The notes under the pieces are model-generated. The model did no database searches and had not been told where the DNA came from. It saw only the letters and a program-made list of their open reading frames with translations. From assembly GCA_014859755.1 (NCBI GenBank), contig JACUTO010000039.1:1-11234 (forward strand): DNA of 11,234 nt. Direction: 5' to 3'. The DNA comes from Candidatus Bathyarchaeota archaeon (GTDB taxonomy: Archaea; Thermoproteota; Bathyarchaeia; Bathyarchaeales; Bathyarchaeaceae). Shown one piece after another: positions 1 through 6,488 of this stretch; position 1 is the first letter of the stretch, and each line of letters opens with the position of its first letter. The position numbers were made by a program, and so were the translations under genes.

Positions 1-451
1 CCAATACTGCCGCAGAGACATAGCTCCCACTCGCGCCTCCCACCCCCAATCCGGCGAATATCGCCGCAAAAGAAAGGATTGTCATCGGGTTTGTGATCGT
101 CAGGAAAAACGTCGAGACATAAGAGCCAACGAGTCCGTTTCCTCTAGCTGAAGCCGCATGTTCAGCAGGTTTGGATAGAAAAGTCCTGACGCCCAAAAAG
201 CAAAGAAAACCACCGCCAATAATACGAAGCCATACCTGTTGTCTGATCAAGAAGCTTGAAACAAAGGTCAACCCAAATCCGGCAATGAAGCCATAGATAG
301 CATCAGCAGTAGCAGCCCCCAGACCAGAGAACAAGCCAAAGGCTCGCCCTTCGGCTAAAGTGCGTCGTATGCATAACACACCAATTGGTCCGACAGGTGC
401 GGCAATCGAAAAACCAATGATGAGTCCCCTAAGGAAAAAACTGATGTCCAT
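1..451 (-). CDS. LysE/RhtB-family membrane exporter, N-terminal part
   Basis: This gene runs off the left edge of the window; about 150 N-terminal residues are visible and no stop is reached. The protein starts MDISFFLRGLIIGFSIAAPV and continues with a GPIGVL motif and a Gly-rich second helix ending in an Ala-Asp-Ala-Ile-Tyr stretch. This is the usual opening of LysE/RhtB amino-acid exporters: a first membrane helix with a PxGP motif, then a G-rich helix with a conserved Asp. At least three or four hydrophobic segments are visible, so the protein is an inner membrane transporter. Known family members export lysine, arginine, threonine or homoserine; the substrate here cannot be told. The ATG at 449-451 is preceded by a good SD (AAAGGAGAG on the minus strand). 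The gene diverges from the phosphoesterase gene and may share its AT-rich promoter region. Confidence 0.85.
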   Translation of the reverse strand, partial: MDISFFLRGLIIGFSIAAPVGPIGVLCIRRTLAEGRAFGLFSGLGAATADAIYGFIAGFGLTFVSSFLIRQQVWLRIIGGGFLCFLGVRTFLSKPAEHAASARGNGLVGSYVSTFFLTITNPMTILSFAAIFAGLGVGGASGSYVSAAVL

Positions 452-498
452 ATATCTATCTCTCCTTTGGTAGAGTTAACAGAACCCTTTATTCTAAA

Positions 499-513
499 GT
501 CAAATATATACAT
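499..513. promoter_or_regulatory. Putative shared TATA region, divergent exporter / phosphoesterase
   Basis: The stretch AAATATATACAT (502-513) is nearly self-complementary and could act as a BoxA on either strand. Read on the plus strand it places transcription start near 535, just before the ATG at 551. Read on the minus strand it places the start near 480, about 30 bases before the exporter ATG at 451. This favours the ATG at 551 over the upstream ATG at 467, which would lie before the promoter. The assignment rests on sequence pattern only. Confidence 0.45.
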
Positions 514-550
514 AGGCGATTGCTTTCGTAGTCTTCTAAGGGTTAGACAA

Positions 551-991
551 ATGGGACTTGAAGAATACTGGAAGAAAAGAGATTTCAAAAAGACAAACGA
601 GCCGAAAGGTGACGAGAAAACAAGCGGCGGAAACATTTACGTGATTCAAAAACACCATGCCAGACATTTACACTATGACTTAAGGCTAGAGATGAACGGA
701 GTTCTCAAAAGCTGGGCAGTTCCAAAAACACCTCCCACAGAAAAAGGCATAAGAAGACTGGCAGTGCAAGTGGAAGACCACCCCATCGACTACGCAAACT
801 TTGAAGGAACAATCCCTGAGGGACAATACGGCGCGGGCACCGTGGAAATCTGGGACAACGGACACTACGTCTTGAAAGAAAGGGACGAAGACAAGTTAGT
901 TTTTGAAATCAAGGGCAACAAACTTAGAGGTGATTATTGTCTGGTGAGGTTCAAGGGACGAAAGAACTGGTTGTTCTTCAAGAAGAAATGA
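551..991 (+). CDS. Stand-alone LigD-type DNA 3'-phosphoesterase (PE domain)
   Basis: A 146-aa protein that is a complete LigD phosphoesterase domain with no ligase or polymerase attached. Enzymes of this family trim 3'-phosphate and 3'-ribonucleotide ends so that DNA breaks can be sealed. The two signature blocks are intact: QKHHARHLHYDLRLE at residues 33-47, and EDHPIDYANFEG at 75-86 followed by IPEGQYGAGTVEIWD. His35, His41, Asp43, Arg45, His77 and Tyr81 line up at a constant offset of seven with the catalytic residues I recall for Pseudomonas LigD (His42, His48, Asp50, Arg52, His84, Tyr88), so the protein is predicted active. Single-domain archaeal members are known, for example from Korarchaeum and Methanosarcina. 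The frame is open upstream to an ATG at 467, but that extension lies before the likely TATA box and does not resemble the family. No ligase or Ku gene is in the window. Confidence 0.9.
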   Translation: MGLEEYWKKRDFKKTNEPKGDEKTSGGNIYVIQKHHARHLHYDLRLEMNGVLKSWAVPKTPPTEKGIRRLAVQVEDHPIDYANFEGTIPEGQYGAGTVEIWDNGHYVLKERDEDKLVFEIKGNKLRGDYCLVRFKGRKNWLFFKKK

Positions 992-1151
992 GGTGACGTT
1001 GCACACAGAAGTTATGTTTCCACATTAACAGGGTTTCAAACATTCATGTATAACACCGTTATAGATAAATACGGCCGAAGCCATTTTAATTTCGTGTGAA
1101 CACTTAACATTTTAGGTTAGTAATGTCACTCAATAAAAGTGTGATTGCCAC

Positions 1152-1156
1152 GGAGG
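1152..1156 (+). promoter_or_regulatory. SD site deciding the TusA start
   Basis: GGAGG followed after seven bases by the TTG at 1164. It supports that codon rather than the TTG at 1158. Upstream, 992-1151 is AT-rich with several weak TATA-like strings but no clear BoxA. Confidence 0.55.
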
Positions 1157-1163
1157 TTTGGAG

Positions 1164-1406
1164 TTGGGTGGTCAAATTAAAACCCATCGGGAACTAGACT
1201 GCCTAGGTCTCTACTGTCCTGAGCCAGTTTTTAGAACAAGACAGGAAATTGACAAGCTAGCCGTGGGCCAAGTTTTAGAGGTAATTGCCGATGACCCAGC
1301 GGCTGAAGAAGACATAAAACGTTTAGTTAAGAGACTCGGGCACCAACTCCTTGAGTTACGCAAAGAGAAAGATCGGTTTCATTTTTTTATTAAGAAAGTG
1401 AAATAG
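1164..1406 (+). CDS. TusA/SirA-like sulfur carrier protein
   Basis: An 80-aa protein with the TusA signature: a first beta strand, then CLGLYCPEPVFRTRQEI, in which the Cys of the CPxP motif (Cys18) would carry a persulfide. A second Cys sits five residues earlier (Cys13). The end (RFHFFIKKVK) matches the last strand of the fold. TusA proteins accept sulfur from a cysteine desulfurase or other donor and hand it to tRNA-thiolation, molybdenum-cofactor or other acceptors. The gene is the first of a four-gene iron-sulfur operon, 15 bases before the IscS-like gene, so IscS or IscU is the likely partner. Start choice: the TTG at 1164 lies seven bases after GGAGG (1152-1156), which is ideal; the in-frame TTG at 1158 is only one base away from it and is less likely. 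The role as an alternative sulfur entry point is inferred from context. Confidence 0.88.
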   Translation: MGGQIKTHRELDCLGLYCPEPVFRTRQEIDKLAVGQVLEVIADDPAAEEDIKRLVKRLGHQLLELRKEKDRFHFFIKKVK

Positions 1407-1421
1407 GACGGGACACAAAAA

Positions 1422-2597
1422 TTGAGAAAAGTGTATATGGACCACGCGGCTGGAATGCCCGTAGATCCCAGAGTCTTCGAAGCGATGAAACCGTATTTTA
1501 TGGAAAGCTATGGAAATCCTTCATCTTCTCATTCCTTTGGAGCAAGTGCCAAGAACGCCTTGATGGAGTCGAGAGAAAAAGTTGCTCGATTAATAGGAGC
1601 AGAGAAACCTAAAGAAGTCATTTTTACTTCAGGAGGCACAGAATCCAACAATCTGGCAATAAAGGGAGCTGCCTACCGAAACAAGGACAAAGGAAACCAC
1701 ATAATCACAACCACCATCGAACACATATCGGTGATAAACATCTGCAAACATCTTCAAAAACAGGGCTTCGAAATCACCTACATACCAGTGGACAAACAAG
1801 GCATGGTTGACCCTGAAAAACTCAAAGACGCAATAACCGACAAAACCATCCTCATATCCGTCATGTACGCAAATGGCGAAATCGGAACAATTCAACCAAT
1901 CAGGGAAATAGGGAAGATAGCCCACGAGAACCAAATCTGTTTTCACGTAGACGCCGTAGCCGCAGCAGGAAAGGTACCCATCAACGTTGAAGAGGAAAAC
2001 ATAGACCTCTTGTCAATTTCTTCCAACGACATGTATGGACCAAAGGGAATGGGAGCCCTCTACATCAAAAAGGGAACAAGAATTCAACCAGTTATACAGG
2101 GCGGCGGTCAAGAAAGAGGGCTGCGTTCGGGCACAGAAAACACACCAGGCATAGTAGGCATGGGCAAGGCGGCTGAGATCGCCCAAGAAGAAATGGAGAC
2201 TGAAGGCAGACGGTTGAGCCAGCTACGGGACAAACTCACAAAGGGTGTTTTGGACACGATTGAACGTTCATACCTGAATGGACACCCAACTAAAAGACTT
2301 CCCAACAACGCCAACCTCAGGTTCAGTTATATAGAAGGGGAATCTCTCATCTTAGGTCTAGATATGCTCGGCATTCAGGTGTCTTCGGGGTCGGCATGCA
2401 CTTCAAAAACTCTAGAACCCTCCCACGTACTGCTTGCGATAGGTTTAGCCCACGAAGAGGCCCATGGTTCTTTAGTCTTCACTATGGGCAAGCAAAACTC
2501 AGAGGAAGACGTGAACTATGTGCTGGAAGTGTTGCCGGGCGTGGTAAAGAGGCTGAGGGCAATGTCTCCCTTAACCCCAAAGGAAATGTTGAGGTGA
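1422..2597 (+). CDS. IscS/NifS-like cysteine desulfurase homologue lacking the PLP lysine
   Basis: A 391-aa fold-type I aminotransferase-family protein, full length for group I cysteine desulfurases. Recognisable blocks are VDPRV near residue 14, GNPSSSHSFG at 31-40, FTSGGTESNNLAI at 68-80, the PLP-stacking His101 (IEHISV), HVDA with Asp177, and the mobile cysteine loop SSGSACTSKTLEPSH with Cys326. The block that normally reads G-H-K-x-Y-G-P-K-G reads SSNDMYGPKG here, so the Schiff-base lysine is Asp203 (codon 2028-2030) and the preceding His is Asn202. The cofactor-facing Gln is also replaced, by Ala180. I recall the A. fulgidus IscS carrying the same Asn-Asp pair and being unable to hold PLP normally. 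The protein may therefore be a persulfide-carrying partner of IscU rather than a true desulfurase. Start is TTG at 1422, next to the family N-terminus; the stop is embedded in the iscU SD, implying coupled translation. Confidence 0.9.
   Translation: MRKVYMDHAAGMPVDPRVFEAMKPYFMESYGNPSSSHSFGASAKNALMESREKVARLIGAEKPKEVIFTSGGTESNNLAIKGAAYRNKDKGNHIITTTIEHISVINICKHLQKQGFEITYIPVDKQGMVDPEKLKDAITDKTILISVMYANGEIGTIQPIREIGKIAHENQICFHVDAVAAAGKVPINVEEENIDLLSISSNDMYGPKGMGALYIKKGTRIQPVIQGGGQERGLRSGTENTPGIVGMGKAAEIAQEEMETEGRRLSQLRDKLTKGVLDTIERSYLNGHPTKRLPNNANLRFSYIEGESLILGLDMLGIQVSSGSACTSKTLEPSHVLLAIGLAHEEAHGSLVFTMGKQNSEEDVNYVLEVLPGVVKRLRAMSPLTPKEMLR
2591..2597 (+). promoter_or_regulatory. SD of iscU overlapping the upstream stop codon
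   Basis: GAGGTGA lies five bases before the iscU ATG (2603) and contains the TGA that ends the IscS-like gene (2595-2597). This arrangement suggests translational coupling of the desulfurase homologue and its scaffold. Confidence 0.6.
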
Positions 2598-2602
2598 CAT
2601 GA

Positions 2603-2980
2603 ATGTACAGCGAAAAAGTTATGGATCATTTCATGAATCCACGAAACGTAGGTGAAATTCCAGACGCAGACGGAGTTGGAACCGTTGGCAATCCCGTTTG
2701 CGGCGACCTCATGACCGTGTACATCAAAGTTAAAGGCAACAGGTTGGAGGATGTCAAGTTCAAAACCTTTGGTTGCGGAGCAGCCATAGCCACAAGCAGC
2801 ATGATCACCGAACTTGCAAAGGGAAAAACCATCGAAGAAGCTTTAAGAATCACTAGGGGCGATGTAGCAGACAGCCTAGGCGGTCTCCCCCCAATCAAAA
2901 TGCACTGTTCTAATCTAGCCGCAGACGCCTTGCACTCAGCTATAAAAGATTATCTGAAGAAAAAAGAGGCAAAGAAATGA
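2603..2980 (+). CDS. iscU: IscU iron-sulfur cluster scaffold protein
   Basis: A 125-aa protein of typical IscU length. It begins MYSEKVMDHFMNPRNVGEIP, the standard IscU opening, and keeps all cluster ligands: Cys33 and Asp35 in NPVCGD, Cys58 in FGCGAAIATSS, and His101-Cys102 in the LPPIKMHCSNLAADAL block. The Asp near the first Cys is the residue that tunes cluster stability in this family. IscU receives sulfur from IscS and iron from a donor, builds a [2Fe-2S] or [4Fe-4S] cluster and passes it to apoproteins in the cytoplasm. LPPIK resembles the HscA chaperone recognition site of bacterial IscU although no HscA/HscB gene is nearby. The gene starts five bases after the IscS-like stop, and its own stop overlaps the next start (ATGA). 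Because its dedicated sulfur donor lacks the PLP lysine, how IscU obtains sulfur is the open question of the operon. Confidence 0.95.
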   Translation: MYSEKVMDHFMNPRNVGEIPDADGVGTVGNPVCGDLMTVYIKVKGNRLEDVKFKTFGCGAAIATSSMITELAKGKTIEEALRITRGDVADSLGGLPPIKMHCSNLAADALHSAIKDYLKKKEAKK

Positions 2981-3126
2981 AAACTTTCGTAAAATGTGAA
3001 ATGTGCAACGCGGAGATTCCTGCGGACAAATGTGTGTTTGCAACTCACAAAAGGGTTATTGATGGAAAGGAATACGTTTTTTGCTGTGTACGTTGTGCTG
3101 AAGCTTTTGAAAAGAAGAAGAAATGA
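2977..3126 (+). CDS. Small YHS/TRASH-like metal-binding protein, iscU-coupled
   Basis: A 49-aa protein whose ATG overlaps the iscU stop in ATGA (2977-2980), so it is almost certainly translated by coupling. It contains Cys7-x2-Cys10, a lone Cys19, and near the end YVFCCVRCAEAF with Cys36, Cys37 and Cys40, followed by a lysine tail. The Y-x-F-C-C-x-x-C-x-x-x-F ending is the hallmark of YHS and TRASH treble-clef metal-binding domains, and the front C-x2-C with a central D-G-K-x-Y turn also fits. Such domains bind zinc, copper or iron and occur in metallochaperones and metal sensors. Position in an iron-sulfur operon suggests a metal donor, a cluster-assembly accessory or a regulator; this is inference. 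It has no membrane segment. I do not know a gene name for it. Confidence 0.75.
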   Translation: MKTFVKCEMCNAEIPADKCVFATHKRVIDGKEYVFCCVRCAEAFEKKKK

Positions 3127-3185
3127 TAAAACTTCCCTGACGATCTAGCAACATGTGTCCTGTGCATGGCATTGAAACTTGAACC

Positions 3186-4379
3186 TTAATTTTCCTCGGG
3201 TTCTTCATCAAACAGTTTTGTGAGAGCCAAAACCGATAGTAGCGCGGTTGCTACGATGAAGACTAGGAAGGGGTTGTAGGGCGAAGAGTCGTATAGTAAG
3301 CCTCCTAGGTATGGGGCTAGAAACGCGGCGAACATGCTTGCCGACAGTGGAACAGAAATCCACCTTGCTCTCGATGTTTCCGGCGCGATGGTACTAATCA
3401 CTGCTCCTATCAGCGACAAAATAGTATACGAAGCGCCCATCAAGAAGGAGGCTAAGGACAAGGCGAAGAAGTTGTTGAACAAGACGAGGATTATGGCTGA
3501 AACAGAGCATAAAATCATGCAGACAGAAATGGCGCCCGCCTTCTTCCATTTGTCCCCTATTCTTCCCAAATATATCCCCAGCACTCCTGATCCGAGGAAG
3601 GTGATGGACCCTAAAATCCCTACGAGGGAATCAGTGAGATGAAACTCGTCTCTCAGAATTTGAGGGACAAGGGGTCTAACCAAAAGCACAAAAAACATAA
3701 TCATTGCAAAGAAAGCGGACCAAACAAGTAATTTCTTCCTCTCAAACGAAGTAGCGGTTGATGAGAGTTGAGAAGTTTGTGTTGCTACGCCTTGGCTGCT
3801 TATTAAGAAAAGGATGCTTGTGCACGTGCCATATAAAATGAAGGTCAAGTAGAACACCCACCGTATTCCAACGGCTTCGGAGAGGTATGCTCCTAGGGCT
3901 GGAGAGAAGATGTACCCAAGCGACCAAGAAGACGAAAGAATAGTAAAGGTTAACGTCATTTTTTCCTTCTCCGCCGAAGACGCAATGTATGCGCTAAAAG
4001 CTGGTTGACCTATCCAAAACCCATACAAAACCGCACCTGGCAACAGTTGAACCCAGTTTTTTGCTAAAGAAAAAATGATCGGAACGGGCATCCATACCAG
4101 CCAACCAGCAATCATAGCCTTCTTTAAATTATATTTATCCGCCAAGACCCCACCGAGAAGGGGCGTGAATGCAGCAGCCAATAACATTACAGAGAAGAAT
4201 GTTCCTACCTCAACCGGGTTGGCTCCAAGCTCTCGGATGTAAAGCGGCAATATGTAAAAGTAGAGACCGTCCCCAAAGGCGCCTATGAAGGTTGCGACAA
4301 AAAGCAGTTTCAGATCCCTATTCAATGCTCCGGAAAGAAATTCGAAATGTAGGATGTTCCTGTACTTGAACCTAGACAT
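3186..4379 (-). CDS. Major facilitator superfamily (MFS) transporter
   Basis: A 397-aa hydrophobic protein with about 12 predicted membrane helices in two halves. The MFS motif A appears at residues 76-87 as GGVLADKYNLKK between helices 2 and 3, and a second copy at the matching place in the C-terminal half reads YLGRIGDKWKK. Between the halves is a hydrophilic loop rich in Ser and Thr. The early segment (GAFGDGLYFYILPLYIREL) is typical of archaeal drug-efflux-like MFS members. The substrate is unknown; export of small molecules is the usual role of this branch. The ATG at 4379 is preceded by GAAGGAGCT on the minus strand. The gene converges on the iron-sulfur operon with a 59-base gap and diverges from the radical SAM gene; neither neighbour suggests a substrate. 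Confidence 0.9.
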   Translation of the reverse strand: MSRFKYRNILHFEFLSGALNRDLKLLFVATFIGAFGDGLYFYILPLYIRELGANPVEVGTFFSVMLLAAAFTPLLGGVLADKYNLKKAMIAGWLVWMPVPIIFSLAKNWVQLLPGAVLYGFWIGQPAFSAYIASSAEKEKMTLTFTILSSSWSLGYIFSPALGAYLSEAVGIRWVFYLTFILYGTCTSILFLISSQGVATQTSQLSSTATSFERKKLLVWSAFFAMIMFFVLLVRPLVPQILRDEFHLTDSLVGILGSITFLGSGVLGIYLGRIGDKWKKAGAISVCMILCSVSAIILVLFNNFFALSLASFLMGASYTILSLIGAVISTIAPETSRARWISVPLSASMFAAFLAPYLGGLLYDSSPYNPFLVFIVATALLSVLALTKLFDEEPEEN

Positions 4380-4477
4380 GAATCAGCTCCTTCTCAAAGG
4401 CCTTGATTACGATCCCTTTCCAAATGCATAGCTATTAACCGTTTGGTTGTGTGCGATGACCTGACTTATCGGAATTG

Positions 4478-4511
4478 AAAAATCTTAAGGGCTAATTGAA
4501 TTATAATATAA
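4478..4511 (+). promoter_or_regulatory. Candidate promoter(s) of the radical SAM gene
   Basis: Two TATA-like strings occur: AAATCTTAAGG (4479-4490) and TTATAATATA (4501-4510). The first would start transcription near 4510, just before a strong SD at 4519. The second would start near 4532, after that SD, and so would fit a start at the ATG 4578. The two alternatives imply different N-termini for the protein. Confidence 0.4.
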
Positions 4512-4518
4512 TCTCGCC

Positions 4519-4525
4519 GGGAGGA
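4519..4525 (+). promoter_or_regulatory. Strong SD upstream of the annotated radical SAM start
   Basis: GGGAGGA is the best SD in this region, yet it lies more than 50 bases before the first in-frame ATG (4578). It stands 4-7 bases before ATA 4530 and ACG 4533, the first codons after an in-frame TGA at 4527. The TTG at 4526 next to it is in another frame and soon stops. Confidence 0.45.
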
Positions 4526-4577
4526 TTGAATAACGAACAACGGATACAAAATCGTCCTCACCGCCGATCGCACTTTG

Positions 4578-6137
4578 ATGAGTGAGTACCACGGCGGCCT
4601 TTTTCTCGGATTCAGCGCTTGCGTACCTAAGGGGCTGATTCCAGATAGGCTCTACTTTTCTCTGCTTTGTCCCTCCATAAGCGTGAATAGAGACGGATCT
4701 GTTAAGTTTGCTCCGTGTGGAATAAGGAAAATAGAGGCCGCCTTGCTGAATTATGGTTTCCAGAGGGAAGACGTGATCGTTGCGCACCCGGAATACGTGG
4801 ACAAGGTTGTGGGCCCCAACACAAAAGTTGTTGGAATCGCGGAAAACGACCCCTTGGGTGTAGCCCCTGCTACCTCCGCCTTCACAGAGTTGCTGGGTGG
4901 AGAGGCATATATGGCGATCAAGTTTAGGGAGCTTTTGAACCACCCTACCATAAAGAGGTTTAAGCCAAAAATCGTGGTTGGGGGGCCAGGCGCGTGGCAG
5001 CTTGAAAGTGTGGAAACTCGAAAAGAACTCGGGATAGACTGCGTAATCGTGGGAGAAGGAGAAAAAGTTGCAAGCCCTATCTTCGAGAAGGCTGTGAACG
5101 GTGAAACACTGCCAGAGATTGTGCATGGGGAAGTGGTTCCTGAAGAAGAAATACCAATTATTAAGGGTCCGACAATATGTGGATTGGTTGAAATCGCTCG
5201 AGGATGCGGAAGGGGATGCGCCTTTTGTGTCCCAACACTCCAAATATATCGTTGCCTTTCCCTTGAGCACATTTTGAAGGAAGTTGAAGTAAATCTTAGG
5301 GCGGGCAAACAACCATTGCTACACGCCGAGGACGTTCTAAAGTACAAAGCAAAGGGTTTCAGAGTTAACAAGGAAGCTGTGATCAACCTTTTCAGAACCG
5401 TGCAAAATCATCCGGGCGTTAACATGACAAGTTTAAGTCACATCGCGCTTTCCTCGGTTTTGGACGCCCCGGAGGTTGTTGAAGAAATCTCAAACATTTT
5501 AGGTTTGGGCGAGAAGGTTCCTTGGACCGCCGCCCAGACCGGTATCGAAACTGGCAGCCCCAAACTGATCAAGAAGCATATGGCTGGGAAGTGTAAACCC
5601 TTCAAACCGGAAGACTGGCCTGAGGTGGTCGTGAATTCCTTTGAAATCTTGTCTAGGAATAATTGGCTTCCATGTGGCACCCTGATTCTAGGTTTACCGG
5701 GAGAAACTGAGAAGGATGTTGACCTTACAATCGAGCTTCTGGAGGAGTTGAAACCCTTCAAAAGCCTAATCGTTCCACTTTTCCTCGTCTCCATGGGGGG
5801 ACTGAGAAACAAGGCTGAGTCTTTCATGTTGGAGAAGATGACGAACAAACATTATGAGCTCTATTTGAAATGTTGGGAGCACAATCTAAACTGGGCTCCT
5901 GCTTTGGTTGAAGACTATTCTCGTATGACCATAAGAGGCAAAGTCACCCAATATGGGTTGAAGCTCTTCTTTTCGTACGGAATCAAGCAAGCAATGGAAC
6001 TGGTCCGCAGGTGCCGAGAGGATTACGGTTACGATGTGCCGGCCATGATGAGAGACGCCAGAAGCGGCAAAATAAACGTGGCTCCTTCTCTTCCAGCTCG
6101 CCTTGCTTATAAACTAGTTAAACTGAAGGCGAGGTAA
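4578..6137 (+). CDS. Radical SAM protein with B12-binding-like N-terminal domain
   Basis: A 519-aa protein from the ATG at 4578. It has an N-terminal alpha/beta region of the type seen before radical SAM domains in B12-binding families (around KVVGIAENDPLG and IVVGGPGAW), then the cluster motif EIARGCGRGCAFC with Cys210, Cys214 and Cys217 (CxxxCxxC), which binds the [4Fe-4S] cluster that cleaves S-adenosylmethionine. Later blocks fit the TIM-barrel half: QTGIETGS, and LILGLPGET before a D-x-D-L-T-I-E-L-L-E-E-L helix. The DxHxxG cobalamin-binding motif is not seen, so B12 binding is uncertain. The reaction is unknown. The same frame stays open upstream to 4530, encoding YKIVLTADRTL directly before the ATG, which looks like the true first strand of the fold, and a strong GGGAGGA SD sits at 4519-4525. 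Initiation at ATA 4530 or ACG 4533 is therefore possible. Confidence 0.88.
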   Translation: MSEYHGGLFLGFSACVPKGLIPDRLYFSLLCPSISVNRDGSVKFAPCGIRKIEAALLNYGFQREDVIVAHPEYVDKVVGPNTKVVGIAENDPLGVAPATSAFTELLGGEAYMAIKFRELLNHPTIKRFKPKIVVGGPGAWQLESVETRKELGIDCVIVGEGEKVASPIFEKAVNGETLPEIVHGEVVPEEEIPIIKGPTICGLVEIARGCGRGCAFCVPTLQIYRCLSLEHILKEVEVNLRAGKQPLLHAEDVLKYKAKGFRVNKEAVINLFRTVQNHPGVNMTSLSHIALSSVLDAPEVVEEISNILGLGEKVPWTAAQTGIETGSPKLIKKHMAGKCKPFKPEDWPEVVVNSFEILSRNNWLPCGTLILGLPGETEKDVDLTIELLEELKPFKSLIVPLFLVSMGGLRNKAESFMLEKMTNKHYELYLKCWEHNLNWAPALVEDYSRMTIRGKVTQYGLKLFFSYGIKQAMELVRRCREDYGYDVPAMMRDARSGKINVAPSLPARLAYKLVKLKAR

Positions 6138-6203
6138 ACCTAAGAAAAAGCTAATACCACAAAGTTAAAGACCTCTGTGCGTTGTCAGCGTATCCTATTC
6201 TTT

Positions 6204-6371
6204 TCACCATTCGAGGTCCTTTTCTGCGATGTCACTCCAGCAGTCTCTGCAGATAGGTAGACGTCTGCCCCTATAGAAGATGTAGACTTCGATGTCCGTC
6301 CTTTTGCATTCTCCGTTCCAAGGGTTTCTACATTTTTCAATTAACTGATTTGGATGTTTGAGGATCTTCAT
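6204..6371 (-). CDS. Small zinc-finger protein (55 aa)
   Basis: A short minus-strand gene that encodes 55 residues, starting MKILKHPNQLIEKCRNPWNG. It has two cysteine pairs: Cys14-x7-Cys22 and Cys41-x2-Cys44, the latter in LPICRDCWSDIAEKDLEW, with DIEVYIFYRG between them. The layout of two Cys knuckles around a beta strand with several aromatic residues is typical of small archaeal zinc-ribbon proteins, which usually act in protein-protein or nucleic acid contacts. I recognise the style (PW near the first Cys, CxxCW near the second) but no named family. A stop occurs four codons upstream of the ATG in frame, fixing the start. No clear SD is present; a TATA-like TTTTAAA about 40 bases upstream would give a very short leader. 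The composition and spacing are too ordered for a random reading frame. Confidence 0.72.
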   Translation of the reverse strand: MKILKHPNQLIEKCRNPWNGECKRTDIEVYIFYRGRRLPICRDCWSDIAEKDLEW

Positions 6372-6410
6372 GAAGTATCCGAGCCGTTAGATGGTTTAGG
6401 CGGAGGCGCA

Positions 6411-6418
6411 TTTAAAAC
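6411..6418 (-). promoter_or_regulatory. Putative TATA box of the 55-aa zinc-finger gene
   Basis: On the minus strand this reads GTTTTAAA, a good archaeal BoxA. It predicts transcription start near 6388, giving a leader of about 17 bases before the ATG at 6371, consistent with the weak SD. Confidence 0.45.
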
Positions 6419-6488
6419 CCTCGACGCAACGACAACCTATGGAGCGGAGAGACAAGGGTGAAAGTGAAGAATGTTGAAGTAACCACTT

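Noticed and set aside
467..550. N-terminal extension of the phosphoesterase from ATG 467
   Set aside because: It lies before the likely TATA box, does not resemble the family, and would overlap the exporter's SD and promoter.
4485..5312. Long minus-strand open frame (275 codons) across the radical SAM gene
   Set aside because: It is a complementary reading of the radical SAM gene, with no SD and low-complexity, unpatterned protein composition; the plus-strand gene has clear motifs.
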